Origin: Letharia columbiana
Lineage: Eukaryota; Ascomycota; Lecanoromycetes; Lecanorales; Parmeliaceae
Length of the DNA stretch: 64,000 nt
Direction: 5' to 3'
Assembly: GCF_014066305.1 (NCBI RefSeq)
Contig: NW_023501112.1
Span: 154,501 to 218,500, forward strand
Positions 1 to 11,434 of this stretch are shown here, one piece after another. The stretch's first letter is position 1. Each line of letters opens with the position of its first letter. The notes beneath the pieces are model-generated. The model saw nothing but the letters and a program-made list of their open reading frames with translations, had not been told where the DNA came from and did no database searches. Position numbers and translations under genes: made by a program.

Positions 1-192
1 TATACACAGCAGGTGTGTTTCAAGTCTTAGCTCATGGCTATATTAGAGAACCCCTCTCGCAGACAGGCACCCAGAATGACGACTGCATCTCTCCTTCATT
101 GAACAAGATCGTTCATTCGCATATCAAGGTCTCATCGTATGCCTAGCTCTCATGACCATCTAATAAGAAATCATCTCAGAGAGCAGCCATGA
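1..192. repeat. Direct repeat copy A (cut by window edge)
   Basis: Bases 1-176 match 1028-1203 with no difference that I can see. After an 18-bp block missing from this copy, a further 16 bases (177-192) match 1222-1237. The window begins inside the repeat, so the full unit extends to the left. In copy B this sequence is the 3' flank of the decayed gene at 1221-1621. Here only the last codons and stop of that gene are kept, and the sequence then diverges. Confidence 0.9.
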
Positions 193-1027
193 CAGTCAGC
201 CGAACTGCATGAATATATCATTGACTCCGCCTTTTTCGGCGACTTCAAATGAGGATGCAAGCCGCTTACTAGTTCGGCCCCCCACCGTAGAAAGCTACTC
301 TACCCCTTCTCGCTCTTCAATTTTTATGCACCTTTCGGCAATCTACGGGTTGTCACATAAAGCGACTCTTACTTGTACTCTTCGCCATAAATATTTACAT
401 CGGCAATCACGCGCCATCAGGACTATCTGAGGCTCTAGAATGAGAATTGGATGATGAAAAGACCATTGTTGGGCCCCCAGGCACTTCTAACTTCCGATGA
501 AATTTTTTGACAGAGGCCCTTCGTTGGGTGGAACTAAGTTATTTTCGGTAAGCGTAAGATTAAGTACCAGCACTAAAATCTCTCAACCAGACAAATTTTC
601 TTCCTTCTCTCGTTCCTCGAGGCGTCCAAGGACGACGACTATTTTATATTGATGCTCTTGCTGTTGATGTTTTCAGCGTCGAACATGCTTGTCGTTCTCT
701 AGAAGCCAGAGAACCTTGTGAAAGTGTACTACCTACACCAGGTTAGGATGTGGTAAAGGTGAATCGGACACCGAGAAACCTATCACATCCCTCCGTCTCC
801 TCAATCCTGCCACACCTAATACAATCCACCGTTGCGTTGGCTTTGGACCCGCAAAGTCATTCAAGCTGTGCCTTTGCTTTATTTTGCAATTGTTGAGGAC
901 ATGCCACCCAATTCCTCGCGCACATTCGTCGTCGCCTCTTCCGCAGTGTCAATATTCAGTTAGCGAATGTTTACCAAAGTGTATTCGAAGTCTTGTGAGA
1001 TTCTTTCATTTCGTAGAGGTTCGGCTA
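193..1027. other. Spacer between the direct repeats, no gene seen
   Basis: About 835 bp between repeat copies. Only short open frames without recognisable protein are present, and there is no splice pattern joining them. I see nothing supportable here. Confidence 0.5.
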
Positions 1028-1237
1028 TATACACAGCAGGTGTGTTTCAAGTCTTAGCTCATGGCTATATTAGAGAACCCCTCTCGCAGACAGGCACCCA
1101 GAATGACGACTGCATCTCTCCTTCATTGAACAAGATCGTTCATTCGCATATCAAGGTCTCATCGTATGCCTAGCTCTCATGACCATCTAATAAGAAATCA
1201 TCTTTCATTGGTACGACCACTCAGAGAGCAGCCATGA
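1028..1237. repeat. Direct repeat copy B
   Basis: Second copy of the repeat at 1-192, offset by 1027 bp. It is identical over 176 bp, then has an extra 18-bp block (1204-1221), then matches another 16 bp. The copy overlaps the 3' end of the decayed GPI-type gene on the minus strand. Perfect identity points to a recent duplication or to an assembly artefact. Confidence 0.9.
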
Positions 1238-1621
1238 TGGCAATGAAAGCGCCGAGACATCCACCAGCCGACGCAACAGCATTGATAGTGGCACCAGTGA
1301 ATTGAGCAGCGCAACTCGAGGTCGTGCTCCCGCTTCCGGTTCCCAGTGATGAAGATGCAGCTGTGGAAGAAGTTGTGGTTGATGTGGTTGGGAAAGGTGG
1401 GGCAAGGGTGGTAGCTGCAGCACTGCTTGCAACGACAGCTGGGTTTGAGGATGTTGAAGGTGTCAAGCTGGAAGAGCTGATAGTAGAGGCTTCCGCTGGT
1501 GTTGCTGATGCCGCGCAAGCGCATACAGCACTTGCTGAAGCCTCCAAACGGTTACGGCACCGCAGCCTTTGAGGATGCTAGAGAGAGAGCTGCAGAGTTA
1601 TTCGCTGCTGCTGAATCTCAT
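1221..1621 (-). pseudogene. Decayed GPI-anchor-type Ser/Thr-rich secreted protein gene
   Basis: An ATG at 1621 opens a short frame (MRFSSS) that stops at once. Another frame then carries a signal-peptide-like stretch (AALSLASSKAAV), and a third frame (about 1547-1221) gives a Ser/Thr/Ala-rich domain containing VCACAAS. It ends in a hydrophobic tail (GGCLGAFIAIMAAL) that looks like a GPI-attachment signal. These parts, in order but in three frames with no space for introns, suggest a gene broken by small indels. The family cannot be named. A wrong base call could give the same picture. Confidence 0.45.
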
Positions 1622-2212
1622 GAGTAGGAAGGTCGTTGTTGATGATGGACTAACCCGAATTCGATGGTAAACATTGACATAAGAAGTCGGCGGGGCCGCT
1701 GCAGATTCTATCGCGCAAACCTCTTTTTCATCGTCAGCTCTGTGTCAACAGAGGACCGCAAGATCAACATGAATTACAGCGCAAAGTAGCCACACGCTGA
1801 TCCTGAGCTTGAGTGATCGCCGCGAGGCCGAGGCCCAAAAAGATTGCATCAGGCATCGTGATTGCTAAAGAGAGAACCTTTTCGAAAACCTTCGAGCGAG
1901 TGAGCGGCAAGCAAGTGTCCATATATTCGGAGGGTAAGAGATGGATCAGACGAAGATATGAGCGGTTGGGAAGGGGACTGGTGGGGATATTCAGATATTC
2001 AAAATGGTCTTGACCAAATCTTAGTCAATGCCAGTACTAGTACGGGAATTGTGTCAATTATGTGGAGATTGGTATTTGCCTTTGGAAAACCTGCCCTGAC
2101 GCCAATGATGACCCGCTCAGTATGTTACAGACCGAATTGGTATTCATCGGCACTATACTATTCTTATCCAGATACTCCGTAGTCTCAGGAAAGTACATGT
2201 ACTTAGAGCCTT

Positions 2213-2593
2213 TTGATACTTCGTGGCGGGGTGGATAAACAATCTTTCCGGGAGAAAATTCGTTTCCCTTGGCCGGAAACCCTTCCAGAAGGCTCCGGTC
2301 AGACCTTGGCTATCATCTCTCTGATGTTCTCGGTTGTCCGGTGGCAAATATTGATGTGGCTCAAATCAAAAATCAAGGGCATTCCCACCAAATTCTTCAT
2401 TGGGGAGACGCTTCAAAACAATGAGGTCAGCCACGTGGTGTATGAGGACTTCTTACCCCAAGCTTTGACGGAAGGGACATATGTTACGGCGCCGGAACCC
2501 TTCGTCGTTGGCCATGGTCTTGAGTATATTCAGGAGGCATTTGATGTCCAGAAGAAAGGCGTGTCGGCGAAGAAGGTAGTTGTGACTTTGTGA
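2213..2593 (+). pseudogene. 3' fragment of a medium-chain (MDR) zinc-type oxidoreductase
   Basis: The frame ends in about 45 residues (TYVTAPEPFVVG...GLEYIQEAF...KKGVSAKKVVVTL) that resemble the C-terminus of fungal medium-chain dehydrogenase/reductases of the quinone-reductase/enoyl-reductase type. In these the end of the nucleotide-binding domain returns to the catalytic domain. No GroES-like N-terminal domain or GxGxxG cofactor loop is visible upstream, and the frame has no convincing ATG. It therefore looks like a 5'-truncated relic. An intact gene with undetected upstream exons is less likely but possible. Confidence 0.45.
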
Positions 2594-2659
2594 TATATTC
2601 CGGTTGACTCGAGCATTGGAATCGAGGGAAGAAGGGTTGCGAAAGCGTATAACCTTAGT

Positions 2660-2952
2660 TCACGTCGTTACCGAAAATGGCTATTCTGGAGCTGAGATGT
2701 TAAAGGATATATTCAAGAGACCGGGATGGAATGGCATATGGACTGGCTGTCGAACAACTGAGACTAGCCATTAGCAAAGGACGAGCTAAGTGCGTGGCAC
2801 GATTGGGCAATAGTAGCGTCTATGATGGATTGCATTCGAGCTTTTTGGAGAAAGCGTTGGCGACTGGGACGCAGAGTGTCACGCTGGCTGTGGGTCAGGC
2901 GCTGCCGGCGGCGGAGGTTGGAGTGGGGAAGTTGAGTAAGGGTGGGTCGTAG
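2660..2952 (+). pseudogene. Unrecognised gene remnant
   Basis: One frame reads VHVVTENGYSGAEMLKDIF...WTGCRTTE and stops at a TAG near 2776. An overlapping frame from 2731 continues as VEQLRLAISKGRAKCVARLG to a stop at 2952. Both stretches look protein-like and would join after a one-base shift, which suggests a frameshifted relic. I do not recognise the family. It lies just after the dehydrogenase fragment, so this whole stretch may be a decaying block. Confidence 0.3.
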
Positions 2953-3513
2953 GATGTTTGAGGTGAAGGCTGTTGTCGTTGTTGATTATTTGTTGAAAGT
3001 TTGACGGAATGGTGGAAACGAGGTCTATGATGTAGCTGCGCGTGTTTGGATGGATATCAGCCCTTGTCTCTTTTCTGTTGGTCTTTCTAGGGAAGTATTC
3101 CCTTCACAAATGCCTCAACGGTGATACCTGGATACGTTGGCCCAGCTGAAACAGTTCCCCATACCTGAACGCGTAACAGCATGCTGCGGCAAGAGGTTAA
3201 AGGAGCGGTGAAAGAGATTGGGTTGGACGAGGTATATCAAGAGAAAGGAGCTGCGCAAACCGTTGACAGAGCTCTATGGACTGAACGCACTGACTGGTCT
3301 AGCAGTGTCACAGCTCCAGCCTCGTCGCGCTACTGACAGATTGACGTGAATCGTAACCCAATGCCTTTCTCTCTCGCTAAAATATTAACATAGCATGCGC
3401 ATCAAGGGTATCTATTAACAGGAACAATCATCGACCACCACACCACCAATGCACGAGAAAATATCCCATATCATAGGCCAGTGACGCTCAATACTCTCCT
3501 CCAATCCTCCCTT
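2953..3513. other. Intergenic, downstream of the F-box gene
   Basis: About 560 bp holding the 3' flank of the minus-strand F-box-WD40 gene. No further coding sequence seen. Confidence 0.5.
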
Positions 3514-5684
3514 TCAAAAGCTATACACCCTCACCTCGTTATCGTCCCCCCCAGTACACATGCGATTGTCGCTTAATCCTAAACAGCTGATTGGGCCTGC
3601 ATGCCCTGTAAAGGTGCGCTCGCACTTCCCGGACCGAGTATCCCACACCTTGACCATCCGATCTTCAGCTCCACTCACCACGCGTAGGGAGTCCGCTGCC
3701 AGTGCCCAAACGCCCTCGACGTGCCCGAAATACGTGCGTAGGCATCTGCTTGTGTATGTGTCCCAAAGCCGAATGGTAGAATCCAGAGCACCGGTCAGCA
3801 TGTAGCGGGGTGGCATTGGGCGGTCGCATGCTGTGAAGCCTCGGCCGTAAGGTTCTGCGATTGGTTGGGTGGCGGATTGAGGACACTGCGGATGAGATTG
3901 GGTGCTTGTGGTTGAGGAGGCGCCGTCGTTGTCGTCGACTTCTGTGTCTTCGAAGTCGAAATCATGAGGTAGAGTTACGACTTGTTGTACTTGTCCAACA
4001 TGACCCTCAAACGTCTTAATACAAGACTTGGTGTCCAAATCCCAAAGTTTAACGGTGCAGTCGTCGGAAGCGGAGAGGACGGTACGAGAGGCGGAATCCA
4101 CTCGAACGGCATTGACCCAGTCGGTGTGGCCACGCAGCGTAAATCTTGAGCTATTGGTGAAATTCCAAATTTTGATCGTTTTGTCCATCGATGCTGTCGC
4201 TAGGAGTGATGAATCGAAATGCAATCCGACGATGCCATTGGAGTGCACGGCGTGGGTCGCGATACATTCTCCCTTCCTCCAGTCCCAGATCTTGACAGTC
4301 CTGTCGATACTGCCACTGATGAGTTTCGAATCGTCGAACTGGAGACACCGAATTCCAGAGGCATGCCCCGTTAGTGTTCGGATCTCTTCGCCCGTAGCTA
4401 TGTCCCATACTTTTATCGTTGCATCATATGACCCCGTTATTAGGACCGAATCGTCAAATTGCAAACACATAACCCCGTTCTGATGTCCTCGAAAGATCTT
4501 GAGGTCGTGGCGCCCATATTTCCAATTAGTTCCGACGCGGAAACGATCCTTATAGACGTCCTTCCATGGTCGAGTTCGTGGTCGAAAGTACGAGTCGTCA
4601 GCCTGGGTAGTCACCCGTGAAGGCACTTGGTTCTTGACGAGAGGAGCCATGAGTTCAGCCATTGCCGACATCTGATCTTTAGCGCCAATGTTCGGGACTA
4701 CTTCCAAGGCAGCCTCAGGATATGGCGTGATATCTGGTGACCACTCATTCAGTCCCCTACCAGTAGCTCGCAGTTGAATCTGTCTCTTTGAGGCCCTGAG
4801 CCTCTTCCTCTCCAGCAGTGGTAGACCCCAGCCGCACTTCGTACACTTTCTATCGATATGCTGCTCGCACATCCTATGCCATACCACATCATCATCGGCG
4901 AGCGACCTCCATCGCTGGCTGACTTGAGCTGCTTTACACAAGGATGTCGTGTCCAGAAAGCAGAGAACTTTGTAGGATATTTCTGGTGGTAGGGCGGTGA
5001 GGAAATCGATGCGGATGAGATCCCGGACATTAGTTGACAAATACGACAGTTGTGGGAAGCAACATTGTGTGAGTATTCCTTTTCCACATGTCAGCACAGA
5101 TGAATGTTTCGAGCAGACTTGTTGTGGAATCTACCCTGGAGCATGAGATTGCGATGTTTGGCCGGAGCAGCTGAGAATAGTGACCACACATGAGCAATGG
5201 CCTGCTGATCGCTTTGCGAGAGGTCTTCAAGCTCCTACAGATAGTGAGCATATTTTCGTTGGTCAGGTGACACAGGTGGACTTACGTGCTGGAGCTGATC
5301 CATTGAAGGCTCGTTGGCCTGTCTCCTACACTTCAAATCCGGCCGATGCCTGTAACAGTATTTGGTATTCGGGTCTTTCACTTTTGCATTTCCTGATGAG
5401 TCCAAGCCCCCTGCAGGTGCATACTGTTCCGGGATATGTTTGGCGAGGAATGGTGCGACTGTTTGCTCTGCCTGCTTGGACGAAGCTGATATAGAGATAT
5501 TCTCATGATTGTCCTGACAGACGTCTTGGCCGGCATCAGCGCCCCGAGTATTAGAGCCTTGTGGTGCTGGAAGAGCATCCAAGAACATGTCTTGTGGTAG
5601 TGTGATCCTCCTCCTCTTTGAAGGGCTTTCTAAGTAATGGTCTGTTTCGGAGTATCTGCAATGGTCTTCTCCTGGGCTCGTCAT
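3514..5684 (-). CDS. sconB: F-box/WD40 protein, SconB/Met30 type (SCF ubiquitin ligase receptor)
   Basis: Three exons are inferred: 5684-5286, 5234-5135 and 5078-3514, with introns of 51 and 56 bp in consistent phase, giving 687 aa. The N-terminal part is acidic and unstructured, then comes a block ([19 protein letters not shown]) typical of SconB. The F-box follows ([18 protein letters not shown]), then a Cys-containing linker ([17 protein letters not shown]) and seven WD40 blades with repeated WD endings such as IKVWD, VKIWD and VKLWD. The family recruits substrates to SCF and in fungi represses sulfur assimilation by marking the bZIP activator for ubiquitination. A run of Asp/Ser/Thr/Gln between blades 5 and 6 is a usual loop insertion. 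The start at 5684 is the first ATG that keeps the conserved N-terminal region; upstream codons in frame lack family likeness. Confidence 0.92.
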
Positions 5685-6320
5685 TATGTTCGCAGAGCCG
5701 CGTAAAAAAATGTTGCAGAGCCTCGAAGTGATCAACAACGGTCTTTGTAGGATGTTTGAAAATGTATGTGCTGGCTCGGAAATGTTCGCAGATTCGCAAT
5801 CGATGGCGTGCGAAGGCGAGTTTTTTGTGATTGGTCGTTCAACCGGCAGGATTGCTGTCAAACGTGATATATAGCAAATATGATGAGCTGGAAGAGCCAA
5901 GCTCCATTGGTTATTTTCATCTGACGTGGTACAACTTCCCTATCACGACCGTTCAAACTTGCCATATCGGCCAAAAGCAAGCTGGTCCGACTCCACTTTT
6001 GCTGTTCCAGACTCCGGGTTTTGCCACGGTCGCTTATCGCGGCGGCTAAAAATGGACCCTTGCCAAGCGTGCTAGCTTTGCGAACCTTTTGTCTCTTGCT
6101 GGAGTGCTGCAATATGCAAATCCGCCCGATCAGCAGCTCGCAGGTAACTACACCAAGGCCCATGATGCCGTTCAAATTTGGCTTTCCTCGACTTTCTTCG
6201 ACTTCCGTTTGACATATTAGCAGGCGCAATGTCAAAAAGGTCAAGCAAGTGGAGCGTTACAAGTCCGCTGAAGCTACAAAGACAATATCAGCCCAAACAT
6301 GAGGTTTCTTGTTTTCGATG
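5685..6320. other. Intergenic between F-box gene and NLR relic
   Basis: About 635 bp upstream of both neighbours. It should contain the F-box gene promoter. No coding sequence recognised. Confidence 0.5.
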
Positions 6321-8565
6321 ATGGATCCCTTCTCACTCGTAGTCGGCGCCACAGGTCTCCGATATACCAAAAGCTTGGCGGTGCTGGCCAAAATCGACTG
6401 AGTCAGCTCAAATCGCCACTCAGTGACAAGGATCACAAAGAGGCTATCGTGCAACTCAGAGCCTTTTCCCAATGGTTCCAATTTGCTTTGACCGTCGATG
6501 GCTGCGCCTTGCTCTCCAAAATCTCATCAGATGTGTTAGCCATCTTGACGAAGCAATCAGATACCTTCCAGTTGCTAGGGGACATTGACCGTTGGACCTG
6601 CTCAATCGAGCTATCACTGACAAATCAACCCCGAACCTTGAGGGATCGTCGCGCTGTAGATGAGCGAGAGAAAGGTCCTGGACTGGTTGTCGACCGTCAA
6701 ACACGAACAAAACAACCATGACATTCACATGCCACGAATTGATGGAACCGGAGAATGGCTGCTGCATGAGGTAGCATTTCGAAATTGGCGTGATAACCCC
6801 AAATCCCGCGACAATGTTTTGTGGTGTAATGGTATTCTGGGTTCTGGAAAGTCTGTGCTTGCGTAGGGTCATTCCCAATACACGCCCAATAGCAACGGTT
6901 GACAGTCTTCAGGTCTCTGGCAGTCGATCGGCTGAGAGACGTTTTGTCGGATCAAAATGTTGTGGTAGCACATCTCTATTTTGAATTGCGAGATCAAGAT
7001 TATCAATCAACAGAAAATATGCTCGCAAGCTTACTCAAATAGCTTGCCATTCCGAAGACAGAGGTCCCTAAGTCAGTATTGGAGCTCCATCGGAGAATGA
7101 ATAGCCTGCCAAAAAGGCCACAGCAATAAGGATTACAGCAAGCACTTGTCTTTACATGCCAGGACTATGATTGTTCATCGTCATTGACGCAATTGACGAA
7201 TGCTACATGAATAGCCATAAAAAAGCTTCTTTGAAAGCTTTAGAAACGCTTCGAATAAACTCAAGCTCAAGTATCTTGATTACTAGTCGTTCTTACCCAG
7301 ACGACATCAAAAAGACTCTCGGAAGCGCTCCCCAGATCATCATTGGCGCTGACGATGACAATTTGCAGATATACATCTCGAGGGAGATAGACGGGAGCGA
7401 CAACGTCGATGTCATTGATAGAGAGTTCAGGAAAGAAATCATCGCGATCGTCAGCCAAGCCGCCCAGAAAATGTGCGTCGAATGTCCTTCACTAGATCAT
7501 TAGATTGTTTTTCTGATATAGGCATAAATCGAGGCTAAGCTCCTGTCGCTCGAAAGGTTTCTATTAGCGGTACTCCAGATCCAGGCGATCCTCGCTGAGC
7601 CTACTTTTGGTGAAATGGAAGAAACCCTGAGCACCATACCTTGGGGTTTGAATGGCGCTTTTGAGGAGACATTGCAGAGGATCCACAAATTACCAGACGG
7701 GCGCAGAAGACTAGGCTTGAGCACGCTGATGTGGGTGTCTCATGTGAGCAAGCCCTTGACGGTCACCGAATTAACCGATGCTCTTTCAATAAAGCTAGGC
7801 CAAATGTTTCTAAATACGAAGTACTGGCTCTCACAAAAGATGATCGTCGATTGTTGTCTGGGTCTAATCACCGTGGACGAAGAGGGTTCTGTGATCCGCC
7901 AGGTGTACTCTACGGTTCAAGAACAATTTTGCAAACAACTAGATCAGACCTTTGCCTTAGGCGAACAGACGAATGCGGAACTGTCGATTACACATCTACT
8001 GACAGAGTCGTTTGCGCAAGGATGCTGTCCGGACGAGATCAGTATCATAGCGGTGATATCTCATCACCCCTCCATCAAATATGCAGATCAGCTCTAAGGA
8101 TACCACGTGCGAGTTGCCAACAGCGAATGAGCTAATAGACTCGCACTGAATCTCCTCAAAGCTGGATCTCAGCTTGCATTTTTCGATTAAATCTTGCATC
8201 ACATGCGATGTTACATAGAAACATACAGGGAAGCCAAAGAAGCCAGCAGGGTCAAAAGTCTGCATGTTGCCGCTTACTTTGAGCTCGAAGACCTCTCCAA
8301 GCAGCTTTTGGATACTAAAGTAGTTGACATCAATTCTGCAACTAGTATGGGGACGACAACTCTGATGCATGCCTCAGCAAGCGGGCGTATTGCCTTTCTA
8401 AAGATGCTCTTGAAAGAGGGGCGGATACTCGAAAGGAGAATTGGTATGGTACTGCTCTTCATTGCAGTGCGGAATCCCGCGAGGTGTCATCTATCATCGA
8501 GCTACTAGGAACGGGGATCGACCTCCACTATCCATCTATCCTCAAATCATCTACCGACGCCCCTT
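6321..8565 (+). pseudogene. Broken NACHT-ankyrin (NLR-like/STAND) gene
   Basis: The relic starts with MDPFSLVVGATGL (ATG at 6321), the usual N-terminus of fungal NACHT-ankyrin proteins. In order follow the NACHT P-loop (NGILGSGKSVLA, near 6832-6866), Walker B (FIVIDAIDEC, 7173-7205), the segment after it (ILITSRSYPDD), a helical block (GAFEETLQRIHKLPDGRRRL) and at least two ankyrin-like repeats (KSLHVAAYFELEDLSKQLL and WYGTALHCSAESREVSSIIE) to about 8560. The frame is broken by early stops, shifts near 6866 and 7170, and stops inside conserved sequence at 7040 (TAG), 7127 (TAA), 8095 (TAA) and near 8190 (TAA). Most of these could be CAA/CAG codons mutated C to T. Intact members are signal-sensing ATPases involved in allorecognition and cell-death control. 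Confidence 0.85.
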
Positions 8566-11434
8566 TTGTTATTATGCATTCTGAAGTCGTGCTCCACAAC
8601 CTTCCGACCCTGGCGTAGATAGCAGCAGATGGGCTCCGTAGTGTGAGTCCGTAGACGGTTTGAGGCGGCATTCCCACCTTCTTAGTTGCTCTCCTAAGGG
8701 TGCGTAGCAGAAATTGAACTACACCAACAAGCCACAATCAATTCTCTAATCCATAGTAATCAGTGTGTATTCATTGAATGAAATCATTGTGGAATACTTT
8801 AAACTTCCCCAGCCGAGCCAGCCCAGCACATGAAAGCATGAGGGTGCGTAGCGCCCATCACGCTACTCAACTCCTTTTTCGACGACATCTCTTGGTACGG
8901 AAATTCATCCTCGCCTGTAGTGAAGCAACCATGCTGGAGACATGATGTTGAAGAATGGTGCGGCATCCCGAAGTCGTGCGACAAATTCTCATCTGTTCAA
9001 TTGGAGCAATGGCTGCGGCTGCGAGATCAGGTAAAGCGTCTCTGAAGGGGAAGCAGACGCTTTCAACCCATCGCTTTCTTGCCACAAGCATCTTGCAACA
9101 GTTATATTGTCGCCTTATGAATTGCAAAGCCTTAAACTGATTCTTTCCATGTGTCACTGGAGGCGAAGATCGTCAAAGTCGTGACCGTAGAAGCCTTGAT
9201 GGTGAATAGACCATGTGGAGAACAGGATCATTGGAACGCAGGAGCCTCCGAGGTCACAGCGAACAACCGACCCCAAGAATTGCTTGGGTATGAAGGCCAC
9301 TTTCATTCTCGTCGAATGCTCTGATAGGGTATCGCAACGCGTAGCGATCGCCAAACTTCAACGCTTTGCCCATGGTAACGTACTCGAGAGAGTGGCGCCT
9401 CCGGACAGCTGGAAAAACACTGCACTGAGCACACAACCTCGTTTATGCTTTTATTACTCCTCTAATGCCTCCGCGCTCTCTCAAGAAGCTTCGCTCTGTG
9501 AGGCTCGTGAACGTGTAAGAGGGAAGAGGAGGAGGAGGAGGAGGGTCGATGGAGTTTCCTGACAATGTTAGCACTTATTCGAGGAAGGGCCGAGAGAAGT
9601 CGCAGGCCTTTGAAGAGTCCACGTAATTTGTCTGTTTTGACCGGTCTAAATTGTTGCTCCAGTTGCCAGGCGCAAAAGGGAGGGTCAAGACGCCGTAGAT
9701 GAAAACAGGACCTTTGAGAACACCACCAGAGACAGTGGGGATGCGAGACAATAATGCTGACCGTCATCGAAGTTAATGCTGGCTCTTCAAGAGCGAGACG
9801 ATGGTGTGTGTTGGTTGGTGAAGCCCGCTGGAAGGGCGTCCGCGTCTAGGCGTGAGATCATACGCGAGATCCATAAGGCTGTATGGTATGTTCGAAGCTC
9901 CTGAGTTCGAGCGCCTCTGCTTTTCTGGTGGATTTTTGTTTCACCCTCCGAAGCTGTCAGTCTTGCAAATACTTTTTCCCCAGTCATTGCTGTATGGTTT
10001 TAGGAATTTTGCTGCTTCTTTTTCTGGCCTGGTACGGCTATACTTGCATTGTGTTGGTCTTTCCACCGTTGCGACCGGAACTTGCGTCCCTTTCTGGCCG
10101 CCACCACCCCTGCCAACGAACATGTAGACACCGTTTACTGGTGACGGGCGCTTTGTGACGATTGCAAGGCTTTACATAATCGAAGTATGACTTTCAGTAA
10201 AAGCCTTTACTTTATTTTGAGGGTGGTGCGGGAACATTGTTGACATGCTATATAATTGAAATTGGAAGATTTCTTTCCATCCGGGGCAGTGGTCTAGTTT
10301 TCATCGCTTTCCAAATCGAGTCCGCTAACAAAATTACCACAGATTACTCAACAAAACACGACTAAGCATCCCCCCGACCCTTCCAGCTAACACCGATTAG
10401 CCTCCCGATTCACCGACAACTTTGTAAGCCCGAGGCTATGAGGAAGCATTTCATAGCTGCGAAACCTGACTAGAAGGTTGCCAGTTCGATTCCAAAACTG
10501 GTAGTTTGCTAGTGCGAACGATAAAATTAGCTGAGTTTGCTGGTTTCTCTACGATCGATTGTATACATAACATGTGCGCAAATATCAACACCGAGTAAGC
10601 ACAACTTTCATTCAAGACCACTGCCCAGTTTTCTTTTTGGATTTTTTTTTGTGCCCTCGGTTTTCACAGAGCTTCTACTTGCACAACTGATCATTCGCTT
10701 TGAACATGTAACGCGGGAGATGTTTTTGTTTTCCTACTTCCCGAAAGTTGTATGGATCCACGAGGACCCGTCCAACACACCTGGACCGGCGCGTTTGCAT
10801 TCTGCTAATCTCGACCCGGAATCGCGACACAGCTCTTCTATGCGATGACGAGGAAACAGATAACACTTTCTGCAGGCTCGGTTGCTCATATAGTTATGCT
10901 ATTACTGCGAAATTAGCAAGCTTGAGGGCTTGAAGCTATCGGTTACTGCTACTGCTATAGCTATAGACCTGGGAAGCTTGAGGTTTAGTCTGTGGATTTG
11001 CTGTGTCATGCATCATTGTTGTCCAAAGTCATGCTTAGTATATCATTCATAGCCCGTCGCATCCTGCCGCTTGCAAATGCAGTCCAGGTCGATTGACACA
11101 CTCGCCGCTGAAGGACACACGCTTCATATGCCTGTCTTCAAAATATCAGTCAGAACCGCTCTAGTATGCCCCATATTCATTACTTCACTATTCTAAAGGC
11201 AATCTATCTGCTATTGTACAAGCGCACCATTTCATCCTATCATCCTGATACGAGGTGAGCCACCATATTGCGACCCTTCTGCAAAACTTGGTAGAAGAAC
11301 CCGGCAACCCAAGTACGCACACTTTTCCAACGCGGCTCTCTTACTTGGTGAACCAGCCAGGGCATGGTACGTACACATAGTCGAGCTCCAACCACAAGCC
11401 ACAATTTCTCCTCGTCGGTTGTTACACTGACAAT
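8566..11434. other. Gene-poor stretch
   Basis: About 2.9 kb with only short open frames on both strands. A minus-strand frame around 8867-9157 is somewhat protein-like but unrecognised. A purine run of GAG/GGA triplets lies near 9522-9545. No splice pattern or domain supports a gene. Confidence 0.5.

Noticed and set aside
8867..9157. 96-aa minus-strand frame with a plausible protein look
   Set aside because: No family recognised and it cannot be extended by splicing; it could be an exon relic but support is too weak.
10440..10515. tRNA-like sequence with GTTCGATTCC B-box
   Set aside because: The T-arm does not pair in cloverleaf register and no acceptor or anticodon stem forms, so it is probably chance or a very old relic.
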